The notes under the pieces: generated by a model
Seen by the model: the letters and a program-made list of their open reading frames with translations, nothing else
Databases searched by the model: none
Told to the model about the DNA's origin: nothing
Position numbers and translations under genes: made by a program
In this document: piece by piece, positions 41,296 to 50,493 of the stretch
How positions within the stretch are numbered: position 1 is the first letter of the stretch
How the letters are laid out: each line of letters starts with the position of its first letter
Assembly (NCBI RefSeq): GCF_004403065.1
Contig: NZ_SOHA01000020.1
Span: forward strand, 1 to 64,000
Length of the DNA stretch: 64,000 nucleotides
Source: Cryobacterium cryoconiti
GTDB taxonomy: Bacteria; Actinomycetota; Actinomycetes; Actinomycetales; Microbacteriaceae
Reading direction: 5' to 3'

Positions 41296-43158
41296 ATGCT
41301 CACTCTCGCTTCGCGCCTTCGGGCGCTGGATGACGCAGCGCTGCGTCGCACGATCGACCTCCGCGCAGTCTCGGCGACGGGCATCCGTGATTTCTTCGAC
41401 CTGGCCGAGGCTCTCCTCGAGCCTGATGCAATCCAGCGGGTGCTGGCGCGGCTCGACCGGGCCACGCTGGCGGTCCTCGCGGTCGCCGGTGAGTCCAGTC
41501 AGGGCACGGATGCCGCGCCCTCCCTGTTCGATCTCGCCGAACGCCTCTCCGCGCTGGCGGGCTCCCCCGTGGATGTGGCCGAGGTGGCCGGTCGAGCGGC
41601 CGAGCTCGACGCGCTCATGCTGGCGCGCCTGGCCGACGGACGCTTCAGCCCGTATTCCGCGGTGACCGTGCAACTGCTGTCCTGGCCGGAACTCGGCCTG
41701 CCGAACGCGCTGGAGCTGGCGTCCACGCCGGCGCCCGCCGCGTTGGCCAGCGTCGACAACACCGACGCCCGGTTCACCGACCGGCTCGCGGCCGAGCGCG
41801 CCTTCGCCGCAGTGTCGTCGATCGCCGAACTGGTCACCGAACTCGCCCGCGAACCGGCCCGCGAGCTCAGCAGAGGCGGACTGGGCCTTCCCGACACCAA
41901 ACGCCTCGCCGCCGTGATGGGCGTGGACCTCGAAGCCGTGCCCTCCGTCGTGGCCACGGCGGCGCGCGCGGAACTGATCGCGCACTCCGAGGGCTACTGG
42001 AATGAGACGGAGACGGGCGAGGCCTGGCTGCTCGAAAGCACCGCCCGCCGATGGGCGACCCTCGCCGAAGCCTGGCACTCGGCCCTGCCCCCGGATGTGC
42101 GCGGAATCCTCGCCCACCGGCCCGGCGTGTCCTGGGGTGACGTACTCCGCAGCTTCGTGGCGTGGCTCTACCCGGCCGGCGGCCAATGGATGGATGACCG
42201 GGTCACCGAGTTCGCCGATGACGCGGAACTGATCGGCGTCACCGCCCACCAGACCACGAGCACGGCCGGAGCCGCGGTGCTGGCCGGCGACCTCGAAGGC
42301 GCCGTCGCCACGATGTCGGCCTCACTGCCGGCCACCGGTGGCGCCGTCTACCTGCAGAACGACCTCTCGATCGTGTCCCCCGGCCCGCTCGCCCCCTCGA
42401 TCGACACCCGCCTCCGCGGGCTCGCCGACGTCGAGAGCCGGGAACTCGCCCTCAGCTACCGCATCACCGCCACCTCCGTGAACCGGGCCCTGGCCGCCGG
42501 GGAGAGCGCGGAGTCCCTGCTGGAGTTCCTGCGCACGGTGTCGCTGACCGGCATCCCGCAGCCGGTCGACTACCTGATCCGGGAGTCCGCCGGTCGCTAC
42601 GGGCGGGTGCGCGTCGGCCCGGCCGACAAGGCGGATGCCCCGGCCCAGTCATATGTGCAGTCCGACGACGCCGCCCTGCTGAGCACCATCGCCGTGGACC
42701 AGACCCTCGCCTCCCTCGGGCTGATCGCCGCCGAGGGCAGCCGGCTGACCAGCCGGTTCAGCTCCGATGTGGTGTTCTGGGCGCTGAGCGACGCCCGCTA
42801 CCCCGTCGCAGCCGAAGGCGCCGATCACGAGATCGTGCACCTGCGCCGGCACCAGCTGGCCCGGGTCGTGCCGGTCGACGCGCCCGACCCGGCCATCGCT
42901 CTGGTCGAGAAGTTGCGGGCCGCCGATGGCGGAGAGGGCCAGGCCGCGGATGCCTGGCTCGCCCGCCAGCTCGACTCGGCCATCAAGGCGAAACAGACCG
43001 TCGTCGTCAGCATCGCGATGCCCGGCGGCGTCGTGGTCGACTACCTCCTCGAACCGGCCAGCGTGGGCGGCGGACGCTTCCGGGCCCGGGACCGCCGTGC
43101 CGACATCGAGCGCACCCTTCCCCTGTCCAGCATCATCAGCATCACGCCGGCTCCGTAA
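41296..43158 (+). CDS. Helicase-associated domain protein (Helicase_C_3), partner of XPB
   Basis: This 620-residue protein has no Walker motifs. The N-terminal half is helical (winged-helix-like: RALDDAALRRTIDLRAVSATG). The C-terminal part (about 320-480) contains AVYLQNDLSIVSPGPL, the core of the Helicase_C_3 (XPB/Ssl2-like) family. In actinobacteria, including mycobacteria, such a gene lies directly before the bacterial XPB helicase (from memory), as here with a 43-bp gap. It may be a regulatory or structural subunit of the XPB repair helicase. GGAG is at normal distance from ATG 41296. Confidence 0.88.
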   Translation: MLTLASRLRALDDAALRRTIDLRAVSATGIRDFFDLAEALLEPDAIQRVLARLDRATLAVLAVAGESSQGTDAAPSLFDLAERLSALAGSPVDVAEVAGRAAELDALMLARLADGRFSPYSAVTVQLLSWPELGLPNALELASTPAPAALASVDNTDARFTDRLAAERAFAAVSSIAELVTELAREPARELSRGGLGLPDTKRLAAVMGVDLEAVPSVVATAARAELIAHSEGYWNETETGEAWLLESTARRWATLAEAWHSALPPDVRGILAHRPGVSWGDVLRSFVAWLYPAGGQWMDDRVTEFADDAELIGVTAHQTTSTAGAAVLAGDLEGAVATMSASLPATGGAVYLQNDLSIVSPGPLAPSIDTRLRGLADVESRELALSYRITATSVNRALAAGESAESLLEFLRTVSLTGIPQPVDYLIRESAGRYGRVRVGPADKADAPAQSYVQSDDAALLSTIAVDQTLASLGLIAAEGSRLTSRFSSDVVFWALSDARYPVAAEGADHEIVHLRRHQLARVVPVDAPDPAIALVEKLRAADGGEGQAADAWLARQLDSAIKAKQTVVVSIAMPGGVVVDYLLEPASVGGGRFRARDRRADIERTLPLSSIISITPAP

Positions 43159-43201
43159 GCGGTGCGAGGCTTCACGACGACCGGGCGTAGGATTGACGGC
43201 T

Positions 43202-44857
43202 ATGTCTGATGGCCCACTGATCGTCCAAAGTGACCGCACGGTTCTGCTCGAAGTCGCGCACCCTCTCGCCGAGGATGCGCGCCACGATCTGGCCGTTTTC
43301 GCCGAGTTGGAGCGTGCCCCCGAGCACATCCACACCTACCGGATCACCCGGCTCGGCCTGTGGAATGCCCGCGCCGCCGGGCATGACGCGTCCAACATGC
43401 TGGCCACGCTCGAGAAGTACTCGAAATTCGCGATCCCGCAGACCGTCAGCGTGGACATCACCGAGACGGTCGGCCGCTACGGTCGACTCGTGATCGAGCG
43501 CGACGCCGAAGGTCAGCTCATCCTGCAGAGCAACGATGAGGCCGTGCTCACCGAGATCGCCGGCGCACGGCGCATCGCCCCCCTCCTGATCGGGCATCCG
43601 TCACCGGATTCGTTCCTGGTCGAGCCGTGGGCCCGCGGCCAGCTCAAGCAGGAACTGGTGAAACTCGGCTGGCCCGCCGAGGACCTCGCCGGGTACACGC
43701 CGGGCACGCCGCATCCGATCGCCCTCAAGGAAGACGGCTGGGCCCTCCGGGACTACCAGAACAAGGCGGTCTCCAGTTTCTTCGACGGCGGTTCCGGCGT
43801 GGTCGTGCTGCCCTGTGGGGCCGGCAAGACCCTGGTCGGCGCGGGGGCCATGGCCACTGCCAAGACCAACACGCTCATCCTCGTCACCAACACCGTCTCG
43901 GCCCGCCAGTGGCGCGACGAGCTGCTCAAGCGAACGACGCTCACGCCGGACGAGATCGGCGAGTACTCCGGCCAGGTCAAGGAGGTCAAGCCGGTCACGA
44001 TCGCCACGTACCAGATTCTCACCGCGAAGCGGAAGGGCGAGTACGCGCACCTGGAACTTCTCGACGCGATGGACTGGGGGCTGGTGATCTACGACGAGGT
44101 GCATCTGCTGCCGGCGCCCGTGTTCAAGCTCACCGCGGAGCTGCAGGCCCGCCGTCGCCTCGGGCTCACCGCCACCCTGGTGCGCGAGGACGGCCGCGAG
44201 GGCGACGTCTTCAGCCTGATCGGTCCCAAGCGGTTCGACGCTCCGTGGAAGGAAATCGAGGCCCAGGGCTTCATCTCCCCGGCCTCCTGCTACGAGGTGC
44301 GGATCGACCTGCCGCAATCCGAGCGTCTCAGCTACGCCGCCGCCGCCGATGACGAACGCTACCGAATGGCCGCGACCGCTCCCGCCAAGCTCGACGTCGT
44401 GAAGCGGTTGGTGGCCAAACATCCCGGCGAACGCATCCTCGTGATCGGCCAGTACCTCGACCAGATCGACGAGCTCGCCGACGCCCTCAACGCTCCCAAG
44501 CTCACGGGCGCGACCCCGGTCGATGAACGCGAACGCCTCTACCAGGCGTTCCGAATCGGTGAGGAGAACCTGCTCGTCGTGTCGAAGGTCGCCAACTTCT
44601 CGGTCGACCTGCCGGAGGCGACCGTCGCCATCCAGGTGTCGGGTTCGTTCGGCTCGCGCCAGGAGGAGGCTCAGCGTCTGGGACGCCTGCTGCGCCCCAA
44701 GGAGTCCGGCCTGTCCGCGAATTTCTACACGCTCGTGGCCCGCGACACCGTCGACCAGGACTTCGCCCAGAACCGCCAGCGGTTCCTCGCCGAGCAGGGC
44801 TACTCCTACACGATCCTCGATTCCCAGAACCTCGACGCGCAGACCGTAGCCGTCTAG
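43202..44857 (+). CDS. DNA repair helicase XPB (SF2, ERCC3-type)
   Basis: This 551-residue helicase has an N-terminal damage-recognition-type domain (about 1-170), then the SF2 core. Motif I is LPCGAGKTLVG, motif II is YDEVHLLP (DEVH box), motif III is LGLTATLVRED, and motif VI is QEEAQRLGRLLRPK. Bacterial XPB unwinds DNA 3' to 5' and is proposed to act in excision repair. ATG 43202 is preceded by TAGGAT at 8 nt and lacks a ribosome binding site, so it may be leaderless even though it follows the Helicase_C_3 gene. A 10-bp hairpin follows the stop. Confidence 0.96.
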   Translation: MSDGPLIVQSDRTVLLEVAHPLAEDARHDLAVFAELERAPEHIHTYRITRLGLWNARAAGHDASNMLATLEKYSKFAIPQTVSVDITETVGRYGRLVIERDAEGQLILQSNDEAVLTEIAGARRIAPLLIGHPSPDSFLVEPWARGQLKQELVKLGWPAEDLAGYTPGTPHPIALKEDGWALRDYQNKAVSSFFDGGSGVVVLPCGAGKTLVGAGAMATAKTNTLILVTNTVSARQWRDELLKRTTLTPDEIGEYSGQVKEVKPVTIATYQILTAKRKGEYAHLELLDAMDWGLVIYDEVHLLPAPVFKLTAELQARRRLGLTATLVREDGREGDVFSLIGPKRFDAPWKEIEAQGFISPASCYEVRIDLPQSERLSYAAAADDERYRMAATAPAKLDVVKRLVAKHPGERILVIGQYLDQIDELADALNAPKLTGATPVDERERLYQAFRIGEENLLVVSKVANFSVDLPEATVAIQVSGSFGSRQEEAQRLGRLLRPKESGLSANFYTLVARDTVDQDFAQNRQRFLAEQGYSYTILDSQNLDAQTVAV

Positions 44858-44886
44858 CCCCGTCACGCACGGGCCGGTGACGGGGC
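44857..44886. terminator. Bidirectional hairpin between xpb and the RibD_C gene
   Basis: GCCCCGTCAC (44857-44866) pairs perfectly with GTGACGGGGC (44877-44886) across a 10-nt loop. It lies between convergent genes and lacks a T-run. Confidence 0.6.
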
Positions 44887-44891
44887 GTGCG

Positions 44892-45605
44892 TCAGGAGGC
44901 GACGCGGCGGGCGTAGCGCAGGAAGAGCATGTCTCCGTCGGTCAGCACGTGCAGCAGGGTCATCGTCCGGGTGGCGCCGGCTGCGCCCGAGGCGATCCGC
45001 CCGGCCGGGCCTCCCTCGAGCACCGGGCTGACGGTCAGGCACAGCTCGTCGACGCAGCCGGCCTCGATCAGTGCGCCGAACAGGTGCGGCCCGCCCTCGC
45101 AGAGCACCTGCACCAGGCCGCGATCGGCCAGCGCCGCCACCATTCGATGCGGGTCCACGGCATCCTCCCCGCAGACCACCACGTCGGCCACCTCGGCCAG
45201 GTCGCGGCGACGCTGCGGCGGGGACGCTGCGTGCGTCAGCACGAGTGGGCGCACCGCGGCGTCGGCGAAGAGCGGATGCGACGGGTCGAGGTCCAGCCGC
45301 GAGGACACCACCGCGACCGGCGGCTGGGCGCCGAGTCCGGCGGCAACCCGCCAGGCCGCATCCGCAGGCTCGAGGCGGATGCCGCCGTACCCTTCGGCGC
45401 GCACCGTGCCCGCCCCGACCACGATCACGTCGGCCAGCATCCGCAGGGTGTCGAAGACGAGCTTGTCGTCGGCGTTCCCGAGCCCGCCGCTCACCCCCGC
45501 CCGGGTGGCCGCGCCGTCGAGGCTCGCGATGAAATTCACCCGCAGGTGCGGCACGCTCCGGTCGGGCACCGAATAGCGGCTGAGCAGCTCGTCACGATCC
45601 AGCAT
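44892..45605 (-). CDS. Pyrimidine reductase family protein (RibD C-terminal/DHFR-like fold)
   Basis: A 237-residue protein formed by one RibD_C domain with the DHFR-like fold. Recognisable segments are LRVNFIASLDGAAT, FDTLRMLADVIVVGAGTVRAEGYGG and LVQVLCEGGPHLFGALIEAG; the last two contact NADPH. There is no deaminase domain, so it is not the bifunctional riboflavin enzyme. Free-standing relatives in mycobacteria can reduce dihydrofolate weakly (from memory). It starts 2 bp after the FolP2-type gene, which makes a pterin or folate substrate attractive (inference). Confidence 0.88.
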   Translation of the reverse strand: MLDRDELLSRYSVPDRSVPHLRVNFIASLDGAATRAGVSGGLGNADDKLVFDTLRMLADVIVVGAGTVRAEGYGGIRLEPADAAWRVAAGLGAQPPVAVVSSRLDLDPSHPLFADAAVRPLVLTHAASPPQRRRDLAEVADVVVCGEDAVDPHRMVAALADRGLVQVLCEGGPHLFGALIEAGCVDELCLTVSPVLEGGPAGRIASGAAGATRTMTLLHVLTDGDMLFLRYARRVAS

Positions 45606-45607
45606 CG

Positions 45608-46516
45608 TCAGGCCAGGTTGTGGCGCAGGTACGCCGGTTCACGGAAGCCCAGCATCGCCTCGGTCATCCGCACGGCGTCGACCGCGGCGCTCACATTGTG
45701 CATCCGCACGATCCGGGCTCCCTGCACGATGCTGAACACGGCGGCGGCGAGCGATCCCTCCACCCGGTCCCCGCGTTCGCGGTTCAGCGTCTCCCCGATG
45801 AAGTCCTTGTTCGACACCGCGACGAGTGTCGGGTAGCCGAGCGCAGTGATCTCGGCGAGCCTCCGCGTCAGCTCGAGCGAATGGCGGGTGTTCTTGTTGA
45901 GGTCGTGTCCCGGGTCGACGATGATGCGGGATGCCGGCACGCCGCGTCCGAGCGCCAGCTGGACCCGTTCCCGCAGGAACGCCCCGACCTCGTCCACGAC
46001 GTCACCGTAGGCCGGCGCCGGCCAGGGCGTCCGCGGCGGCGCGAGACTGTGGGTGATCACGAGGGTGGCGTCGCTGTCGGCGACGACGTCGGCCATGGCC
46101 GGATCGTGCACCCCCGTCGTGTCGTTGATCACGTGGGCGCCGGCCGCCAGGCTCGCCCGTGCCACGGCCGGATGAAACGTGTCGACGGAGATGACGACGC
46201 CTGAACCGCGGAGTGCCTCGATCACCGGCACGACCCGGTCGATCTCCTCCTCGATCGGGATCGCCGGGCCGGGCGCGAATTTCGCACCGCCGATGTCGAC
46301 CCAGTCGGCTCCGTCGGAGATCGCGCGCCGGGCAGCGTTCACGGCCTGATCGAGGGCGAAGGTCGCACCCTTGTCGTAGAACGAGTCCGGCGTGCGGTTG
46401 ACGATGGCCATCACGGCGACTTCGCGGGAGAAATCGAACATCCGCCCGCCGATCAGTCGTTTCGGATGGATCAGCTCAGGCAGCGACGGGCCGGGCCGGG
46501 TGATCGCGTTGTCCAT
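45608..46516 (-). CDS. folP2: Dihydropteroate synthase paralogue, FolP2-type
   Basis: This 302-residue TIM barrel is a dihydropteroate synthase homologue. Its N-terminal signature reads AIVNRTPDSFYDKGATF and its later loops ISVDTFHPAVARA, DPGHDLNKNTRHSLELT and SNKDFIGETLNRE. These match mycobacterial FolP2 more than classical FolP (ILNVTPDSFSDGG); the SRK-type pterin/phosphate loop of true DHPS is replaced by SNKDFIGE. FolP2 of M. tuberculosis was reported to lack DHPS activity (from memory), so this gene should not be taken as the folate-pathway enzyme without test. ATG 46516 has GAAGGA upstream. It lies 10 bp after the FAD oxidoreductase gene. Confidence 0.85.
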   Translation of the reverse strand: MDNAITRPGPSLPELIHPKRLIGGRMFDFSREVAVMAIVNRTPDSFYDKGATFALDQAVNAARRAISDGADWVDIGGAKFAPGPAIPIEEEIDRVVPVIEALRGSGVVISVDTFHPAVARASLAAGAHVINDTTGVHDPAMADVVADSDATLVITHSLAPPRTPWPAPAYGDVVDEVGAFLRERVQLALGRGVPASRIIVDPGHDLNKNTRHSLELTRRLAEITALGYPTLVAVSNKDFIGETLNRERGDRVEGSLAAAVFSIVQGARIVRMHNVSAAVDAVRMTEAMLGFREPAYLRHNLA

Positions 46517-46526
46517 GTCAGGTCCT

Positions 46527-47771
46527 TCAATCGGGTGCACCGGCGAGTAGTTCGTCGAGTGCAATGCTCTCATCCGCGAGCCGGGACGCGTCGACCCGAA
46601 CCCCGGTCCGGATGAAGCGCTGCACGGTCTCGTTGACGTTCCACACGTTCACGTTCAGGCCTGCGACGACCTGCCCGTCGGCCACCCAGAAGGCCATGAA
46701 CTCCCGGCCGGCCCGGTCGCCGCGGAACACCACCTCGGCATCCCGCGCCCGGCTGCGGTACCCCGAGTATTCCATCCCGAGATCGAACTGGTCGGTGTAG
46801 AAGTACGGAATGGCGTCGTAACTGATCGCCTGATCGAGCATGGACCGCCCGGCGGCCGCGCCGGCCCGCTCGGCGTTGTCCCAGTGTTCGATGCGCAGGT
46901 TATGCCGGAGCGCCGGGTGGAAGACGGATGCGACGTCGCCCACCGCGTAGACGTCCGGGTCGATCGACCTGAACGCCGCGTCGACGACGATGCCGTCGTC
47001 GACCGCCAGGCCTGCGTCCCGGGCCAGCTCCGTGTTCGGCACGGCACCGATGCCCACCACGACAACGTCGGCCGGAACGATCTCACCGGTGCTGAGCACC
47101 ACACCCGTGACCCGGCCCGACGCCCCGGTGAGGTCCACGGGGCGGGTGCCCATCCGCAGTTCGACACCGTTCACGCGGTGCAACTCGGCGAACACGGATC
47201 CGACCTCGGCGCCGACCACGGCCGCCAGGGGCGTGCTCTCCCGGCCGAGGACCGTGACGGCGTTCCCGTACCCCCGGGCGGCCGCAGCGACCTCCAGGCC
47301 GATCCAGCCTGCTCCGATGATCACCACCTGCCGAGTACCTGCCTCGACGTCGGCCCGCAGCGCCTGCGACTCGCCGACCGTGCGCAGATGGTGCACACCG
47401 TCCAGTGCGGCACCCGGGCCGGGGAAGCGCCGGGACGACGCGCCGGTGGCCAGGAGCAGCTTGTCGTAGCGCACCGACCGGCCCTCCCCCAGGTTCACCT
47501 CGTGGGTGTCGAGGGCCAGGCCGGTCACCCGGTTGCCCAGCCGCACATCGATGCCGCGGTCCCGATACCACTCGGCCGGGTGCACGTCGATCGTGTCCCG
47601 GGCGGACGTCCCGGCCAGGTAATCCTTGGACAGGGGCGGTCGCGCATACGGGAACTCGTTCTCCCCGGCGAGCAGAACGATGCCGCCGTCAAACCCTTCG
47701 GAACGGATGGCCTCAGCCGCCCGGGCGCCGGCCAGGCCGGCGCCCACGATCACAAAGGTAGGAACGCGCAT
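46527..47771 (-). CDS. FAD-dependent oxidoreductase, ferredoxin-reductase (rhodocoxin reductase) type
   Basis: This 414-residue flavoprotein has an N-terminal FAD-binding GxGxxG motif (VIVGAGLAGARAAEAI), a second NAD(P)H-binding Rossmann motif (VVIIGAGWIGLEVAAAARG), the FAD-contacting YAVGDVASVFHP, and a C-terminal reductase domain. Members pass electrons from NAD(P)H to a ferredoxin or rubredoxin for oxygenases and P450s. No ferredoxin gene is adjacent. It is the first gene of a three-gene leftward set with the FolP2-type and RibD_C genes. ATG 47771 is preceded by GGGAGA. Confidence 0.93.
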   Translation of the reverse strand: MRVPTFVIVGAGLAGARAAEAIRSEGFDGGIVLLAGENEFPYARPPLSKDYLAGTSARDTIDVHPAEWYRDRGIDVRLGNRVTGLALDTHEVNLGEGRSVRYDKLLLATGASSRRFPGPGAALDGVHHLRTVGESQALRADVEAGTRQVVIIGAGWIGLEVAAAARGYGNAVTVLGRESTPLAAVVGAEVGSVFAELHRVNGVELRMGTRPVDLTGASGRVTGVVLSTGEIVPADVVVVGIGAVPNTELARDAGLAVDDGIVVDAAFRSIDPDVYAVGDVASVFHPALRHNLRIEHWDNAERAGAAAGRSMLDQAISYDAIPYFYTDQFDLGMEYSGYRSRARDAEVVFRGDRAGREFMAFWVADGQVVAGLNVNVWNVNETVQRFIRTGVRVDASRLADESIALDELLAGAPD

Positions 47772-47879
47772 CCTGGTCTCCCAACGCCGCCGCGGCCTGA
47801 TTCGCCCACCAATCTACCCACCTCGGCACGCACCGGTCCTTTTCAGTGAACTTCCAGCTAACGCGCAGATACTAGGGTC
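47772..47879. promoter_or_regulatory. Divergent promoter region, FAD oxidoreductase / response regulator
   Basis: This is a 108-bp divergent gap. GATACT (47868-47873) ends 6 nt before ATG 47880 of the response regulator and would give a leaderless mRNA. No clear -35 box was found. Confidence 0.4.
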
Positions 47880-48572
47880 ATGACTGACGGCCCCCGCATC
47901 CTTATTGTCGACGACGAGCCCAACATCCGGGACCTCCTCACCACCAGCCTTCGCTTCGCCGGTTTCGCCGTTCGCGCCGTCGGCAACGGCGCCCAGGCGA
48001 TCTCCGCCGTGCTCGAGGAAGAACCCGACCTCATCATCCTCGATGTCATGCTGCCCGACATGAACGGCTTCGGGGTGACCAAACGCCTGCGGTCGGCGGG
48101 CTACACCGCCCCCATCCTCTTCCTCACGGCGAAAGACGACACGGAAGACAAGATCACCGGCCTGACGGTCGGCGGTGACGACTACGTCACCAAGCCGTTC
48201 AGCCTGGACGAGATCGTCGCCCGGATCAAGGCAATCCTGCGCCGTACCATGCACGCCGACGAAGACGCCGTCATCCGGGCCGGCGAACTCACCATGGATC
48301 AGGACACCCATGAGGTCCTCGTCGGCGAGGCACCCATCGAACTCAGCCCCACCGAATTCAAGCTGCTCCGCTATCTGATGCTGAACCCGAACCGGGTGTT
48401 GTCCAAGGCCCAGATCCTGGACCACGTGTGGGAGTACGACTTCAACGGGGACGCCGGCATCGTGGAGTCCTACATCTCCTACCTCCGCCGCAAGGTGGAC
48501 GCGCACTCGACAGAACCCCTGATCCAGACGAAGCGCGGCTTCGGCTACATGCTCAAGGCCGCCAAGGCTTAG
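47880..48572 (+). CDS. Response regulator, OmpR/PhoB family
   Basis: A 230-residue regulator. The receiver domain has IVDDEPNIRDLL, phospho-acceptor Asp in LIILDVMLPDMNG, and the conserved Lys in YVTKPFSLDE. The C-terminal winged helix contains IELSPTEFKLLRYLMLNPNR and YISYLRRKVD, with RGFGYML at the end, typical of OmpR/PhoB factors. It is closest in feel to the PhoP/Tcr/MprA group of actinobacteria; the regulon is unknown. The cognate kinase gene starts 32 bp downstream. Confidence 0.95.
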   Translation: MTDGPRILIVDDEPNIRDLLTTSLRFAGFAVRAVGNGAQAISAVLEEEPDLIILDVMLPDMNGFGVTKRLRSAGYTAPILFLTAKDDTEDKITGLTVGGDDYVTKPFSLDEIVARIKAILRRTMHADEDAVIRAGELTMDQDTHEVLVGEAPIELSPTEFKLLRYLMLNPNRVLSKAQILDHVWEYDFNGDAGIVESYISYLRRKVDAHSTEPLIQTKRGFGYMLKAAKA

Positions 48573-48604
48573 TCTCAGGCAGCGCCCATAGACTGGGAGG
48601 CCTG

Positions 48605-50332
48605 ATGCATCAGTCACTTACGGAGCGGTGGAGCCGCGTTTCCCTGCGATCCAAGATCACGGGTGTCACGGTTCTGATGCTGACCCTCGGACTCCTCGTC
48701 TCCGGTATCGGCACCATGGCCATGCTTCGCCAGTATGTGATCCAGCAGGTTGACTCCCAGCTTCAGGTCGACGCCCAGTCCGCCTCGAACAGCTACTCGG
48801 CGGCGGCCCTCGGTCAGGGCACCACGGCGGTGGTGTCGTCTGATTATTACGTCGCCCTCTACGATGAGCACGGTCATCTCAAGGACCATACGTGGCGTGA
48901 TCACCCCCGCGACGAGCTCCCGCATGTGACCGGCTCGCTCGACCTGCAAACCGTGATGGAACTCGACGGCCGCACGATGACGCTGGAGGACGCGGCTCAT
49001 GACACCGAGTTCCTCGCGGTGGCCGTCCCCCTCGTGATCTCCCCGCAGGGAACTCTCGGAACGCTCGTCATGGCTGTCTCGTTGAAACCGACCGAGAACA
49101 CCATGGCCACCTATCTCACCATTTTCCTGGGGTTCGGCCTCGGCGTCGTGCTCGTCGGGGCCCTGCTCACCCGGCTCCTGGTCACCTCCACCTTCGCTCC
49201 GCTGCGCGAGGTTGAGCGCACGGCCGCCGCCATCGCCGACGGCGACTTCAGCCAGCGTCTCGGCGGCGCCACACCCAATACCGAGGTCGGGCGTCTCAAC
49301 CGGTCCCTGAACACCATGCTGAGTCGCATCGACCGCCTCTTCAAGGACCGCGCCCGCACGATCGATCAGATGCGGCGCTTCGTCGGTGACGCCAGCCACG
49401 AGTTGCGCACGCCCCTCGTCTCGGTGCGCGGCTACGCCGAGCTCTACCGGATGGGTGCCCTGCAGTCGCCCGAGGAGATCGCGCAGGCCATGGAGCGCAT
49501 CGAGAAGGAAGCGATTCGCATGGGCGGGCTGGTCGAAGACCTGCTGGAGCTGGCCCGGCTCGATGAGACGAAGCCGCTCGCCCTCGCGCCGGTCGACCTG
49601 ATGCCCCTCGCCCGCGATGCGGCGCTCGACGCCATGGCCTCCTCCCCCGGGCGCACCATCACGGTCATCACGCCCATTCCGGCCGAGTTCGAGGACACCG
49701 TCGAACGCCCGGCCATCGATCTCGCGCATTCCACGGGCGAGGTTCCCGCGGCGTCCGCCACGGGACCGAAGCCCGCCGAGAAGCCCCCGGAAACGTCCCA
49801 TCCGACGAACGGCTCCGTCTCCTTCGCCGGCGCCACCCTGGCCCGGCTGCGCACCCGCAAGCCCCGCAAGACGGATGTCCCGGCCCCTGCACCGGAAGCG
49901 GCGCCCGTCAGCGAACCGGCCACCGTGCAGGCCGTGGTCATGGCCGAGGAGAATAAGATCCGTCAGGTCATCACGAACCTGATGGGCAACGCGCTGCGGT
50001 TCAGCCCGGCCGACAGCCCGGTGGAACTCGAGGTCGCCGTGGACCGCCGCAACCAGCGGGCGTCCATCGCCATCATCGACCACGGCGAGGGCATCCCACC
50101 TCAGATCCGCGACAAGATCTTCCAGCGGTTCTGGCGCGCCGACACCTCCCGAGCCCGCGAGACCGGCGGCAGCGGCCTCGGCCTGGCCATCGTCGCCTCG
50201 ATCGTGGCCAGCCACAACGGCACGGTACAGGTCGTCGACACCCCCGGCGGCGGCGCGACCTTCCGGGTCTGGTTCCCGCTGGCCTGCTCCCCGAGCGCAC
50301 CCCAGCGCGTCACTCCTGCCACCACCCCGTAG
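48605..50332 (+). CDS. Sensor histidine kinase with an unusual insertion in the ATPase domain
   Basis: A 575-residue kinase partnered with the preceding regulator. It has TM1 (about 19-42), an extracytoplasmic sensor (about 43-165), TM2 (about 167-190), a HAMP linker, HisKA (His in VGDASHELRTPLVSVRGYAE, about 262), and HATPase_c with N-box NKIRQVITNLMGNALRF, G1 DHGEGIP and G2 GGSGLGLAI. About 85 residues rich in Pro, Ala and Glu (about 358-442) interrupt the ATPase domain just before the N-box, where most kinases have a short loop. Start ATG 48605 has GGGAGG 5 nt upstream. Confidence 0.94.
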   Translation: MHQSLTERWSRVSLRSKITGVTVLMLTLGLLVSGIGTMAMLRQYVIQQVDSQLQVDAQSASNSYSAAALGQGTTAVVSSDYYVALYDEHGHLKDHTWRDHPRDELPHVTGSLDLQTVMELDGRTMTLEDAAHDTEFLAVAVPLVISPQGTLGTLVMAVSLKPTENTMATYLTIFLGFGLGVVLVGALLTRLLVTSTFAPLREVERTAAAIADGDFSQRLGGATPNTEVGRLNRSLNTMLSRIDRLFKDRARTIDQMRRFVGDASHELRTPLVSVRGYAELYRMGALQSPEEIAQAMERIEKEAIRMGGLVEDLLELARLDETKPLALAPVDLMPLARDAALDAMASSPGRTITVITPIPAEFEDTVERPAIDLAHSTGEVPAASATGPKPAEKPPETSHPTNGSVSFAGATLARLRTRKPRKTDVPAPAPEAAPVSEPATVQAVVMAEENKIRQVITNLMGNALRFSPADSPVELEVAVDRRNQRASIAIIDHGEGIPPQIRDKIFQRFWRADTSRARETGGSGLGLAIVASIVASHNGTVQVVDTPGGGATFRVWFPLACSPSAPQRVTPATTP

Positions 50333-50493
50333 CGTGGGTCGTCACTCCGTGACGATCATCGACGAGCAGGCCCGTTGGCGTTCCTCCCCAGCAGGGTGCG
50401 GCACCGTAAGAGCAACGGAGCGGCTCCCTCCCCGGCCCCGGTGCACGCCGGCTCGTAGTCTGATCGGCACACCCTCAGCCGAAAGGACTCCCC
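50333..50493. other. 161-bp gap between the histidine kinase and WXG100 genes
   Basis: A small palindrome TCGTCAC-TCC-GTGACGA (50339-50355) lies just after the kinase stop and may be a weak terminator or operator. AAAGGA precedes ATG 50494 and is the WXG100 ribosome binding site. Nothing else is recognised. Confidence 0.4.
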
